Shown here piece by piece: positions 34,528-47,871 of a stretch of 64,000 nucleotides of DNA. Location: NCBI GenBank assembly GCA_022925895.1, contig JAKSYS010000310.1, positions 1 through 64,000 on the forward strand, read 5' to 3'. The position numbers and the translations under genes are program-made. Origin of the DNA: Fragilaria crotonensis. Its lineage: Eukaryota; Bacillariophyta; Fragilariophyceae; Fragilariales; Fragilariaceae. The first letter of the stretch is position 1; each line of letters opens with the position of its first letter. The notes below the pieces were generated by a model that made no database searches, was not told where the DNA came from, and saw nothing but the letters and a program-made list of their open reading frames with translations.

Positions 34528-34872
34528 ATGATTATGACCAACATCATGGATCGTCCAACAATCGCTTACGACCGACTACCCTTGGCTTTGATTCAAAATG
34601 TTGAACCGTGCATTCATCCACTTCAACAATATAACAAACCAAGTGGCGGAACCAACACTTCTGCCACGGATCGTGCCACACATACCGCGAGAGTGTACAA
34701 GGAGGATCCAACGGACAACGCTGGAGGAGCATCATACGCATTTTTGTCACTTGCTTCGTACCTCGTAATCTGTTTGGAACGACACCTCGTCGACGACGAC
34801 CCAGCAAGCAGTACAGCTGCTTGTTTGCAACGCGTGTCGATCGGAGGTCTATCCTGTGGATTGGAGAGTTGA
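34528..34872 (+). CDS. Small open frame, doubtful
   Basis: 115 codons from the first ATG (34528); the frame is open upstream to about 34470 without another ATG. The product is hydrophilic with one weakly hydrophobic stretch (AFLSLASYLVICL). Minus-strand frames overlap it fully. No domain is recognised, and no splice site clearly joins it to anything. It could be an exon of an unrecognised gene or chance. Confidence 0.25.
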   Translation: MIMTNIMDRPTIAYDRLPLALIQNVEPCIHPLQQYNKPSGGTNTSATDRATHTARVYKEDPTDNAGGASYAFLSLASYLVICLERHLVDDDPASSTAACLQRVSIGGLSCGLES

Positions 34873-35493
34873 CCATGTCGCCAGCCATGGCGGCTGTGAA
34901 GGACGAGTGTCATGGCCGTCTGTCCGGTCTGTCCTCCGTCCAGGTCTCTGGGGATATGTGCGTATTCAATACTGTTTTACACGTACCTACATTCGTACAG
35001 TGTGTATACATACGGCGATCCATTCCGAATTTTTGAATCGATCGCTAAGTATTCCTCGTACCACCGTCCACTGGTGTTCTACTTAAGTCAGTGACTGTTG
35101 GGATTTGAACTTGAGGTGTCGTTGTATCGCATATTTAGGTTGTTGTTTGGAATTTTTATGCTTGTTTCGCCATGTGAGTGTTTCCACTATGGGCACATGC
35201 ACGCTAAGCTTTGTTACGCTGCCACACTTAATATCAGCAGGAGCATGCAACTTTGCACCATATGTGGTGCAGCTCACAAAGGTCTATTACGATCACATGT
35301 GTTTGACTGAACCATTTCGTTTTGTTTGTTGGGCTCGCTGACGCATGGCACATTGCTGACTTATTTGTCTTCTTCACTTGCTGTTATTCAGATTTCAGAT
35401 TCACGTCACTTATCAACGCACAAACAACTTCTACTCACAAGTACGAGTTCCTAACAGTTCCAGATAATACTTCTTCAAGATAAAGCAAACATC
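34873..35493. promoter_or_regulatory. Upstream region of the HMG-box gene
   Basis: No supported coding sequence. The HMG-box gene start codon follows, and its promoter should lie here. Confidence 0.4.
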
Positions 35494-36486
35494 ATGGCAA
35501 AAAAGGACGGTGATGCTCCTGCTGGTAAGGGCAAAAACAAGGCACCCGCGGGTGTGAAGCGTCCTACTCGAAAGAAGCCAAAGGACAAGCCGAAGAGACC
35601 TCTCTCTGCTTACAACTTCTTCTTCAAAGAAGAACGAGAAAAGATCCTCAAGATTGTCCTTGCCGAAGATCCAAGCAAGGTCAAAAATGACAAGGATTCC
35701 GAAGACTACATCGACGATGCCATGCTGGCTCGCCTGAAAAAGGAAGGCGGCAAGGTCTCGTTCGAGGAAATGGGAAAGCTCATTGGCCAACGCTGGAAAG
35801 GAATTGATCCTGACCGCCTTTCAACATACTCGGAAATGGCTGCGGAAGACACAGAGCGTTACAAGAAAGAAATGCTCTCCTACAATGGCCGCCAAGAAGC
35901 GAAAATGCGCTCAGAAGCCCTCAAACCACCTGCATGGAATGCCGGAAAGGGGGCGTCGGAAGCATCCTACGGAAATCCTGTCGTCAAGGCACCAGTGGAA
36001 CTTCCTACTCGATCGGCCATCCCATCCGGGTATAGTGATACCATGGCTTCGTATGCCAACCAAGCAGCAGCTGCTGCCGCCACCATGGGCGCTGGCTTTG
36101 CCAATCCGTACGCCGGCATGGATTTGGTGGATACGCCGCCATGCAAGGCATGTACGGTGGATATGGGGATACGGAATGGGTGGCGCCGATGGCGCCCAGG
36201 GTATGTACGCGGCAGCCGAAGTGCAGCTGCTCAGGGCATGTACGCCGCTGCTGCTGGCCAAATGATGATGGGAGGAGGTGCTGGATTCAACCAAGCCGCC
36301 ATGATGGGATATGGCGCTGATCCGTACTCGTCGCAGGCTAATGGAGCTGCTGCCGTTCAGGCCCAAATGGACGCCCGAGCGATGCAACAGTACAGTCTTC
36401 AAGATCAAATGGCAGCCTACAACGCGCAAGCGAATTACAATGCGGATCCAACAGGCGGCATGTGGGGCGGTCATGGCGGGCAATAA
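35494..36486 (+). CDS. HMG-box protein with split box and Gly/Ala/Met-rich tail
   Basis: 330 residues from the ATG at 35494. Residues 1-32 are Lys/Pro-rich. The HMG box begins KPKRPLSAYNFFFKEERE (about 33-50), is interrupted by an acidic/Lys insertion (about 58-88, VKNDKDSEDYIDDAML), then resumes at GGKVSFEEMGKLIGQRWKGI...YKKEM (to about 128). The C-terminal half is low-complexity (AAAAAATMGAG, GQMMMGGGAG, AQAQMDARAMQQ), typical of disordered regulatory tails. Between about 36124 and 36230 the frame seems to shift and return: neighbouring frames read GYAAMQGMYGGYG and GGADGAQGMYAAA, matching the tail's style better than the printed frame. It probably binds or bends DNA in the nucleus, as a chromatin or transcription factor. 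Confidence 0.9.
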   Translation: MAKKDGDAPAGKGKNKAPAGVKRPTRKKPKDKPKRPLSAYNFFFKEEREKILKIVLAEDPSKVKNDKDSEDYIDDAMLARLKKEGGKVSFEEMGKLIGQRWKGIDPDRLSTYSEMAAEDTERYKKEMLSYNGRQEAKMRSEALKPPAWNAGKGASEASYGNPVVKAPVELPTRSAIPSGYSDTMASYANQAAAAAATMGAGFANPYAGMDLVDTPPCKACTVDMGIRNGWRRWRPGYVRGSRSAAAQGMYAAAAGQMMMGGGAGFNQAAMMGYGADPYSSQANGAAAVQAQMDARAMQQYSLQDQMAAYNAQANYNADPTGGMWGGHGGQ

Positions 36487-36630
36487 GGAATTTTTGCCTA
36501 CAGGAGTGTGACGAGATGGGAAAGTCCCTCCAACACGGAACGAAAAGTATTCCTATCTATAAGATATGTGTTCGAAGTTCACACGAGAAGTCTTGATAAT
36601 TCTGAGTAAACGTATTTTTGCACTTTTCCT

Positions 36631-38265
36631 CTAGACTCTCCCACCACCCATAACAAATGGAATCGCAAAGTCAAGTAGATTCAAATCTGGATGAAGTGAT
36701 CTTCCAAGTCCCTCCAGAACCAACGTGCTCAGAACAATGCTTGCCATGGACGGATCAATCTCGACTCCATGAACCCGGCACAAGTCCAAAACTCGATGGA
36801 GCAGGGACCCAATGTGGACGTGTCCCAGAGTCAATCCATTCTTGCGACGATCATGGAATTCTGATACTAAAGCGGCAACGCCACTCGCAAAGGCATCAAT
36901 CCCTCCTTCCACCTGACTGCAGCGTTCATGCTTGGCGCGCAACACCATGAGTCTGCCAGCTTCATATCCATTGTCCAGCAGGACGGCACGGAAGAGATCT
37001 ACCAAATTTTGTTGATCCAGTGGACTTAGGGCTGTCGCAATGCCAGCATCCAAGAATACGATTGAACGTTTCAGTTTGCCATTCCCCAGGTCCGTCGTTT
37101 TTACCATGACGTTGCCTGGATGCAAATCGCAGTGCACCCATGAATCAATAAAGACCATTTTCAAGAAGGATCGCAGCAAGGGACCAGCAAGCTCCTTCCG
37201 AATCTTCCAACCCTCGTCGGACGAGTCCTGAATGAACTCGGCAATGGGTCTGGCATCCTCCACAAGATCCTCCACCAAAATATCGCGGGCACACCATTCG
37301 CTCACGGGTTGGGGAAAGACAACTTGACTAGCGGCCTCGCCCGCTCCATCGGGACCATAGAAATTCTTTCGAAACAAGGTCAGGTTGCGGCCCTCCAATC
37401 GTAGATCTGCTTGGGCACGCAGAATGTCAGTAAAGTTTTCCGATACGCGTGGCAAATTCAGAACGTGGATCGTTTCAAAGGGGAACGAATGAAGCAAGTT
37501 GGCAATGGAGCGCAGGAGGACCAAATCGCGTTCGACCAAACTGGCGAACCGTGGATGTAACACCTTGATGGCAACCTGACGCACTGCACCACTACTGTCC
37601 TTTGGATCTTGTAATGATCCGCGATACACTTGCGCTGCCGATCCGCAGCCAATCAACTCTTTTACCACCAGACCCTTTTCGAGGAAATCATGACCAAAGG
37701 ATTCGCATAAAACAGCATGAGTATATCTCCACGAATGACTGAACCCTCGATCATGGAGTGTGCTGAGACGATCACAAACATGGGTGGGGAACAAGTCACG
37801 CCGGGTCGCTGCCCATTGTCCCAATTTCTGCCACGCCGGTCCAAGAGCCTGCAGTGTTTTCAACGTGTACCACCAGGCCGCATCGGCGAGGAAGGAAGAT
37901 CCAAAGACTTGGGACGACACCACCGCAGCTGGAGTGAGGGCCATTAATGGAGAAAATCGGGCAGCAACTTCAATACTGCGCGTGGATACAATGAGAGCCT
38001 CCAAGATCCATTTCCATTTCCGTTTGAGACTCTGTACTATGCCTTGCCATACGGCGTATAACGCGGCACGATGTTGTGCCAATGCGTTGTTATTGGTACT
38101 CGTACTGCACGCTAGCATGGTTGCTGTTGTGTTTGTCTCTGGAGCTTCAAGACCAAAAGTTGGTTCCAGATTCGGAGGGTTGGCGAGAAAGTCCATCAAC
38201 GATGCCACCAACACTCTTCGACTCAGATGACATGCGGATTGGCATTGGTTGAACTTGAATTCCAA
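36631..38265 (-). CDS. ABC1/UbiB-family atypical kinase, ADCK2-like
   Basis: 544 residues, no introns, clean frame. The diagnostic UbiB features are present in order: KxGQ-type motif (QKLGQWAATRRDLFP), A-rich nucleotide loop (GCGSAAQVYRG), catalytic Lys (QVAIKVLHP), HCDLHPGNVMV, and metal-binding DAG in place of DFG (VFLDAGIATAL). The DAG and overall order match ADCK2. The family works in mitochondrial coenzyme Q and lipid metabolism. The ATG used here (38265) is not obviously a presequence; an overlapping minus frame (38147-38431) begins MFHTAASASTQRLAMAGRR, a good mitochondrial presequence, so a single indel near 38150-38260 may hide the true start at about 38395. Confidence 0.93.
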   Translation of the reverse strand: MEFKFNQCQSACHLSRRVLVASLMDFLANPPNLEPTFGLEAPETNTTATMLACSTSTNNNALAQHRAALYAVWQGIVQSLKRKWKWILEALIVSTRSIEVAARFSPLMALTPAAVVSSQVFGSSFLADAAWWYTLKTLQALGPAWQKLGQWAATRRDLFPTHVCDRLSTLHDRGFSHSWRYTHAVLCESFGHDFLEKGLVVKELIGCGSAAQVYRGSLQDPKDSSGAVRQVAIKVLHPRFASLVERDLVLLRSIANLLHSFPFETIHVLNLPRVSENFTDILRAQADLRLEGRNLTLFRKNFYGPDGAGEAASQVVFPQPVSEWCARDILVEDLVEDARPIAEFIQDSSDEGWKIRKELAGPLLRSFLKMVFIDSWVHCDLHPGNVMVKTTDLGNGKLKRSIVFLDAGIATALSPLDQQNLVDLFRAVLLDNGYEAGRLMVLRAKHERCSQVEGGIDAFASGVAALVSEFHDRRKNGLTLGHVHIGSLLHRVLDLCRVHGVEIDPSMASIVLSTLVLEGLGRSLHPDLNLLDFAIPFVMGGGRV

Positions 38266-38431
38266 TTGTTGCGATTTTCCTAGAAGTTATCGTTGATCTT
38301 CCAGGAATTGCACAAGCGCGAGGATTCTTGAATGGCAACCGCCGCCCAGCCATAGCAAGTCTCTGTGTTGACGCTGAAGCAGCTGTGTGGAACATTTTTT
38401 TTGCTTGTTCTAGGTTTAATTGAGTGTACAA

Positions 38432-39430
38432 TTCACAACAATCCTTTGCTTGCGACTTTGCGTTAGCGATCTCGGCGACAGATTACTTGATAGCTGTAGG
38501 TTGTAGTACGTCGTGGGTCCAGTGCAATGTGGTGAAAAAAAGATAGTCGTCGGTGATGGACGAGATGAGCCGAAATCGTTTTTTTGTTTTTTCGCCTTCA
38601 TTGTGAAACGGGCAAGGGTGAGCTGGTCGAATCTCCGGGTGTTTGACAAAAAATCAATGCACAAGATATATCATCACCGGATCACCGGTACTGGTACCGT
38701 ACATGTATTCATACGCAGGGTTCCTGATCTACCGGTCGTATGCTCCTTCCTACTGGAGTATGTTCGTCACTTGTACTACAGTACTACCTCACTCAGTAGT
38801 ACTCCGAGTACTGGTTAACTCTGAGAGAGTGTATCATAATCATCGTAGGTACTCGTACAGGGCCTATGACAATGTACCGAACCGCTAATCGGTATACAGA
38901 TGTATGTATGATACATCATACCAGGTACCGGTACAAGTACCCTGGTACTTGTACCCCGCAACCCGAACAACCCGCAACCCGCAACCCGCCCGCAACTCGC
39001 AACAATTCCGGTGACAGTACGAGTACTACCGGTAGTACTGCGAGTGCAGTACTCGGAGTACCGTATGGTCGTGAAGGCTGTACGAGGTACGAGTACTACA
39101 ACTCTAGTGAGAACTCCTACTCAAATACGAGTGGGAGTAGGAGTCTAGCTACTGGTATTGGCTAGTAGCGGAAATGGCTAGTACTAGTACAACTACTTGT
39201 CGTACGTGAAGAAAAGAAGAAGAGCAACAAATCAGATAAGGTTGGTGTTTATGAGGGTTCAAATCCTACGCGAAATGGTACAGATACCTTGCGCGAACCC
39301 ACATCCGCAGACGCGCAAAAGCAGGTAGGGCTTTACAGAGATTTCATAAAATTGAGATTCAAAGTCTCCCACACTATTTTAGCGGTACAACTAGAGAGTA
39401 GGAGCACCAAGAACACAAACTTTGTCCCTC
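38432..39430. other. Intergenic, GTAC-palindrome and (GCAACCC)n tracts
   Basis: Divergent spacer between the ADCK2-like gene and the two-module LRR gene. The stretch 38680-39180 is made of GTACCGGTAC, AGTACT and ACTAGT-type words; 38954-39003 is a short GCAACCC repeat. Frames through it are repeat artefacts. Confidence 0.6.
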
Positions 39431-41614
39431 ATGAGGAAAGGAAAATTCGACACATCTTTCGACGACAACCCCAGACGAGCAGTTGCAAGCAAGGAAACAC
39501 ACGCATCGCACATTCCAGGCACCCACAGATCGCCCGCTGGCCAGTGGCGAGAAATTGTGGGCCTTGATAAAGAAGAATACAAAGAGGAAGAAACTGCACC
39601 GGACGAAGAAACAGAAGGAAGGTTTCAAGGTAACAATCTCGGTGTACTACTAATGAGCAGAAATGACGCCGAAGAAGTCAGTGTGGTGCAGGATCAGCAA
39701 GACCAACCTGTAGGGGAACCAACCTATGCGGAAGTCAGGATACCCGATGCCCCAGAAGAAGAGAAATGGCACAAACGACCACGGTATCAAGCGATTTTGG
39801 TCGGCTGCTCTTTGCTGGCTCTCCTTCAGGTCATAGGAATCGTTATGCTTGCGGTATTAATCGCTCAGCCTCGACCCGCAGGAGAAACATCACCTGCTAC
39901 AGTGCCTCCCTCAACGACAACATTGCCTCCCTCGACAACACTATCGCCTCCCTCAACGACAACATTACCTACCTCAACGACAACACTGCCTCCCTCCGCG
40001 CCAGCACTGACTTCTTCACCAGCCACACGAATCCCAACGGCCATCTCGTCCTCATTGTCGACACCTGAAGAAATCGCATGCGACTTCATTGGACACCCAT
40101 CCTTGACTGAGTGTCGTTCTACATTCAGCTTCGATAGTTTTAACAACGGCGAAAAGGTCAACGGATCCTCGATTCCAAGTGAGATTGGACTTCTGACGCA
40201 GCTGACCGCATTGCTTGTTGACGGCAATGCGCTGACGGGAAGGATCCCATCTGAAATATCACTTTTGACAGACCTCGTCGTATTGTCGTTCACAGAGAAT
40301 GAACTGATTGGGACAATTCCGTCTTCCATTTCTAGGCTGACAAAATTGACCAGTTTGTGGTTGGACCGGAATAAACTGACTGGAGGTATCCCGTTGTCAA
40401 TGTCAAATATGACGGGCATAATCCTTCTTGATATGTCGCACAATGAACTGAATGGGCCCATACCACCGTCGTTTTCAAGGTTGACGAGCCTCACTGCCTT
40501 GGATTTCTTCCAAAATGAGTTGACAGGAACCATCCCACCTTCTCTTTCGCAGCTGACAAATCTTTTGTTCTTGGAGTTGCACGACAATTCCCTGATCGGA
40601 AGTATCCCGCCTTCTCTATCAACCTTGACGCTTCTGACGGTGTTGTCATTCTCTGCCAATGAATTAACGGGGACTGTCCCAGCTTCGCTCTGCACTCAGG
40701 CCATTAGTATTTTCATTGATTGTGGCGAAATTGAATGCAACTGCTGCTCCGATCGTATTTCTGAGAGTTCATGTGCTCTGTCTCAACCCGCAGGAGAAAC
40801 ATCACCTCCCACACTGCCTCCCTCAACGACAACACTGCCTCCCTCAACGCCAGCAGTGACTTCTTCACCAGCCACACGAATCCCAACGGCCATCTCCACC
40901 TCATTGTCGACTCCCGAAGAAATCGCATGCGAGTTTATTGGACACCCATCCTTGACTGAGTGTCGTTCTACATTCAGCTTCGATAGTTATAGTACTGGAG
41001 AAATGGTGATCGGATCCTCGATTCCGAGTGAGATTGGACTTTTGACGCAGCTGATCATATTGGCTGTTGACGGCAATGCGCTGACGGGACCTATCCCCTC
41101 TGAAATATCCCTCTTGACAGACCTCGTCGTCCTGTCATTCACGGAAAACTCACTGACCGGGAGAATTCCATCTTCCATTTCAAGGTTAACAAAATTGACC
41201 AGTTTGTGGTTGGACCAGAATAAACTGACGGGAGGTATCCCGTTGTCTATGACAAATATGACGAGCTTAATCCTTCTTGATATGTCGCACAATGAACTGA
41301 ATGGGCCCATACCACCGTCGTTGTCAAGGTTAACGAGACTCACCGCTTTGGATTTCTTTCAAAATGCGTTGACTGGAACCATCCCACCTTCTCTTTCGCA
41401 GTTGACAAATCTGATGTATTTGGAGTTTCACGACAATTCCCTGATCGGAAGTATCCCACCTTCTCTATCAACCTTGACGCTTCTGACGGTGTTGTCATTC
41501 TCTGCCAATGAATTAACGGGGACTATCCCAGCTTCGCTCTGCATTCAGGCCATTAGTATCTTCATTGATTGTGGCGAAATTGAATGCAACTGCTGCTCCC
41601 GATCGTTTTACTGA
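39431..41614 (+). CDS. LRR single-pass membrane protein with two tandem ectodomain modules
   Basis: The start is the ATG at 39431 (MRKGKFDTSFDD); the frame is clean for 727 residues. A cytosolic head of about 120 residues is rich in acidic and Lys residues and ends YAEVRIPDAPEEEKW. The membrane segment is AILVGCSLLALLQVIGIVMLAVLIA. A Ser/Thr/Pro stalk (TTTLPPS repeats) leads to module 1: Cys N-cap (CDFIGHPSLTEC), about nine LRRs, Cys C-cap (CGEIECNCCSDR). A second stalk and a second, closely similar module follow, ending CGEIECNCCSRSFY. The two modules are an internal duplication of about 800 bp. The orientation is N-in/C-out by the charge pattern. It is a homologue of the six-module gene at 52551-57639, with which it shares head, membrane and stalk sequence. 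Likely a surface receptor or adhesin; ligand unknown. Confidence 0.92.
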   Translation: MRKGKFDTSFDDNPRRAVASKETHASHIPGTHRSPAGQWREIVGLDKEEYKEEETAPDEETEGRFQGNNLGVLLMSRNDAEEVSVVQDQQDQPVGEPTYAEVRIPDAPEEEKWHKRPRYQAILVGCSLLALLQVIGIVMLAVLIAQPRPAGETSPATVPPSTTTLPPSTTLSPPSTTTLPTSTTTLPPSAPALTSSPATRIPTAISSSLSTPEEIACDFIGHPSLTECRSTFSFDSFNNGEKVNGSSIPSEIGLLTQLTALLVDGNALTGRIPSEISLLTDLVVLSFTENELIGTIPSSISRLTKLTSLWLDRNKLTGGIPLSMSNMTGIILLDMSHNELNGPIPPSFSRLTSLTALDFFQNELTGTIPPSLSQLTNLLFLELHDNSLIGSIPPSLSTLTLLTVLSFSANELTGTVPASLCTQAISIFIDCGEIECNCCSDRISESSCALSQPAGETSPPTLPPSTTTLPPSTPAVTSSPATRIPTAISTSLSTPEEIACEFIGHPSLTECRSTFSFDSYSTGEMVIGSSIPSEIGLLTQLIILAVDGNALTGPIPSEISLLTDLVVLSFTENSLTGRIPSSISRLTKLTSLWLDQNKLTGGIPLSMTNMTSLILLDMSHNELNGPIPPSLSRLTRLTALDFFQNALTGTIPPSLSQLTNLMYLEFHDNSLIGSIPPSLSTLTLLTVLSFSANELTGTIPASLCIQAISIFIDCGEIECNCCSRSFY

Positions 41615-44595
<2,981 letters not shown>

Positions 44596-45664
44596 GCCAA
44601 GGTTTATTGACACTAATGAACTCTTCTGGTTGCGAGGTGATGTCAGCGTTGTATGTTTGGAAAATCGTGACTGATTCAGTTTCATGTTGAAATGCATATT
44701 GCAAACACCGGATGATTCGTGTAGGGAAACGCATCCACACAAACATCATCATCCTCGGCACTGCCATTATGAACGACCGGAGAAATCGAGGGTTTTGCTT
44801 ATCGCCCATCGAAGTTGTACTCGAGTAACAAAAAAATCAATCGTGTGTGATGGACTTGACGTCGATGCTCGATGCTTCAGAAATCGTGCGTGTTTTTCTA
44901 CTTCTCGTTTTTGTTACAATCTGGTACTCGAGCCAGCATATGCATATGGTGACGTATGGAGAATATATGTATTTGTATGTCATATAGTCGACGAACCCCG
45001 TTATGTCTTGGCATTCCTCCGAATAAGATATTCATACTATGAGTATTCATCGATGCAATAAATGTATGCCTGCACTCTGTCGGAGTAAACATTTCAAACA
45101 TGGACTTCGCATTTGTGTCCCTCATGCGAGGTCATTGAGACGACGCACTATTGTATCCATAGAATATCACTTTCTTCTGTGACACATTCGACTCCGTCTG
45201 ACATTCGAAGGTTTAGGTGCGGATGACGTAGCGGATGGTTAAGTGGCAGAATTTGCGTTTGTGACGTGTGACGCACAATTTTGATGCGACAGCGATTAAT
45301 TCTAAATACCTGACCAGCAGGTGACATTTTCAGGCACAAGAATCGCGTTCGGTACTGAAATTACGGTATTGTTCTTATTTCTATTTAAATGACTGCGCTA
45401 TCGTCCAGAGTGTGTCGAAACAGTACCAGCCATGTCGTATGTCGACTTTCTGTTCTGACCCACCCGTTGTGGACTGGGGTCATTTGTGGTGGATGTCATG
45501 GTCACGAGTCGCGAGCACCAAGCTGGATTTGAGGGTTGGGGAACGGTGGGGTCATTCGTGTATGCGAGGTCAGTGATGACTTCTGGATCGGAGAAATTGC
45601 GAAGCCATTCATCGTTTCCATAAAAATATTCACGCTGAAAACTTGAAGCGGTCCCCTCGACAAG
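44596..45664. other. Intergenic
   Basis: About 1.1 kb with short frames on both strands; nothing recognisable. It should hold the TPR gene promoter. Confidence 0.4.
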
Positions 45665-47769
45665 ATGAACACATCAAACCAATTAAGTGTTTTAGCGGCC
45701 GACCTGGATCTCTGCCACAAGCAATCGCAGAAACCAGGCATGTCAGATGTTGATCAGCATCAATCGTTTGTTTGCTTGCTAAACGACGTCGGCATTTGTC
45801 ACTTTCGCAACGGGAAGGTTGGTGAGGCCGTACGATGCTTTAGAAGCGCTTGGGAACACGTGGTCAACGGACCATCATTGAAATCATCCTTCTCAGAGAA
45901 GATTCATGCTCCTTCCGTTCCTTCAGTACAATGCGAAAACGTGATGTCCGACGAAAACAAAACGATCAAGTCTCTATACGTCTACCAAAGGGACGAGTAT
46001 GACGAGGGAATGCACGCATATTCTCAGCCCATTCACATTGACTACGATTGCATGGACAATGCCCAAATAATGGCTGCTATCCTTTATAATCTTGGACAAG
46101 GGCTTGTGCAACAAGGGGCATACGAAGAGGCACTTGGATGGTTCCATGCTTCGCACAGGGAGATCAAAGGCATTCGACATCGGTGCTTCAGCGCAATCAA
46201 CGTGGTTGCTATTCACCACAATCTTGGACATTGCACTTACAGATTAGGTCAGTACGACTTATCGATGGAGCACTATCAAGATGCTTTGCTGGCTGGTTGT
46301 GCACTTGATCTTCGTGAGATTGAGCTTGCCGCCACTTTCAACTGTATTGCAGTTCTCCACTTCCACTCAGCGTCTACTGATACGGACAAGGCCGCCGGGC
46401 TGTTTGCAAAGTGTCTTGAAATAAGGCAGCGAGTTCTTGGTCCCGACCATATCGATGTCGCTACGGTTCTCAACAACATTGGTCGTGTACACTGCGAAAT
46501 GAATATCCAGAGGCGCTGGAAGTGTACGTGGAGGCCCTTCGCATTCGTCGACTACTACTCGGCGATAACATGGACGTTGCTGCAACCATCTACAACACTG
46601 GTCAGACACACCATCAAATGGGTAACCATGATCTGGCAATGTCGCTGTATCAGGAGTTCCTACAGATTGCCACGCGTCGTCTCGGTTCCGAACACCGTGA
46701 TGTTGCAATCATTTACAAGTGTATCGCACAGATTCATCATGAACGAAAGGAATTTGACATTGCAATGGAGATGTTTCTCAAGGCATTAAAGGCAGGTCGT
46801 GCTGCTCTGGGGGATGTGCATCCCGAAATTGCCTCCACCTTGAATAAGATTGAAACTTATCGTTTGAACTTGGCGATATGGAGAATGCCATGGCATACTA
46901 TGAGGAAGGCCTTCGGGTTGAGACAGCCATTTGGAACCCGACCATCCGCACATTATTGTCACCATGACAAACATTGCTCAAATCTACAAGCAACGAAGTC
47001 ACTGGCGATCCGCATTGGCGCAATTTGAAAGGTACATGCCATGCAACTTCAGTACTCGGTCCGAATCATATCGACGTGGCTGGAACCACAAGTAGCATGG
47101 GCTTGATGAATTATCAAATGAGGGAATACGCAAAGGCGTTCGACCTTTACCAAGAGGCACTGCGTATCAGAAAGGAGAATTTGGGAGACAATCACCGTGA
47201 CGTTGCTGCGACGTTGAATTCCATTGGATTGGTGCTATTCAAACAGGACCATTTCGGCCTTGCCAAGCAATGCTTTATGGAGAGTCTTCGCATCCGTCAA
47301 GGTATTTACGGCCCCAACCACAGAGATGTCGCAATCCTCTGGTACAACATTGGTACGATTTACTTGGAGAGCGGTGAGGATGAAGAGGCTATTAAGTATT
47401 ACAACGAGACACTGCGTGTCGAGAGGAAGGCACTCGGAGATGACCATCATGACGTTGTCCTTACGTTGCAGCACATGGGCCAAGTTTATCAGCAGAGGTG
47501 AGCTTGATAAGGCCCTTGAATATTTCAATCAGTCTCTGGCAATTGAGAGAAAGAAGAATGGGGATGATCACATTACTGTCGCCGCGGTGTTGAACCTCAT
47601 TGGCAACATTCACTTGCAGAGAGCCGAGGTGGAAGAATGCATGCAATGCTACATCGAAGCTTCTCGAATATATCAAAAGCAAGGTGAACCTCAGGAGACT
47701 CTGGTTATTGCGGGGTTTAACATGTATGCTCTTTCCAAAAGATTTCCAGAGTGTGCACCTCTTGCATAA
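45665..47769 (+). CDS. Kinesin-light-chain-like TPR protein (indel-interrupted)
   Basis: Starts at the ATG at 45665 (MNTSNQLSVL). After a unique N-terminal part of about 120 residues it consists of 42-residue tetratricopeptide repeats of the kinesin-light-chain type: GxYxEALxxYxEALRIRxxxLGxxHxDVAxTLNxIG (for example AFDLYQEALRIRKENLGDNHRDVAATLNSIG). About ten to twelve repeats run to the stop at 47769. The reading moves between frames near 46505, 46860, 47030 and 47495, each time with the repeat pattern picked up at once, so only single small indels are involved. A protein-protein interaction scaffold; the partner cannot be told. KLC-type TPR proteins without kinesin links are common in diatoms. 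Confidence 0.85.
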
Positions 47770-47871
47770 GGCGCATGGCACGATTGTATTGTATAAAACC
47801 AAGTCGCGCTTGAACATATCGTCGATGCGAAAGGTAGCATGTAAATTAATCTGCGCCTTGTATGATCTACA

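Noticed and set aside
38866-39165. Plus-strand frame rich in Thr/Ser/Tyr
   Set aside because: Translation of the GTAC palindrome and GCAACCC tracts, not a gene.
39865-40695. Long minus-strand frame over the two-module LRR gene
   Set aside because: Shadow of the repetitive LRR coding sequence; no domain, and the plus frame has all family features.
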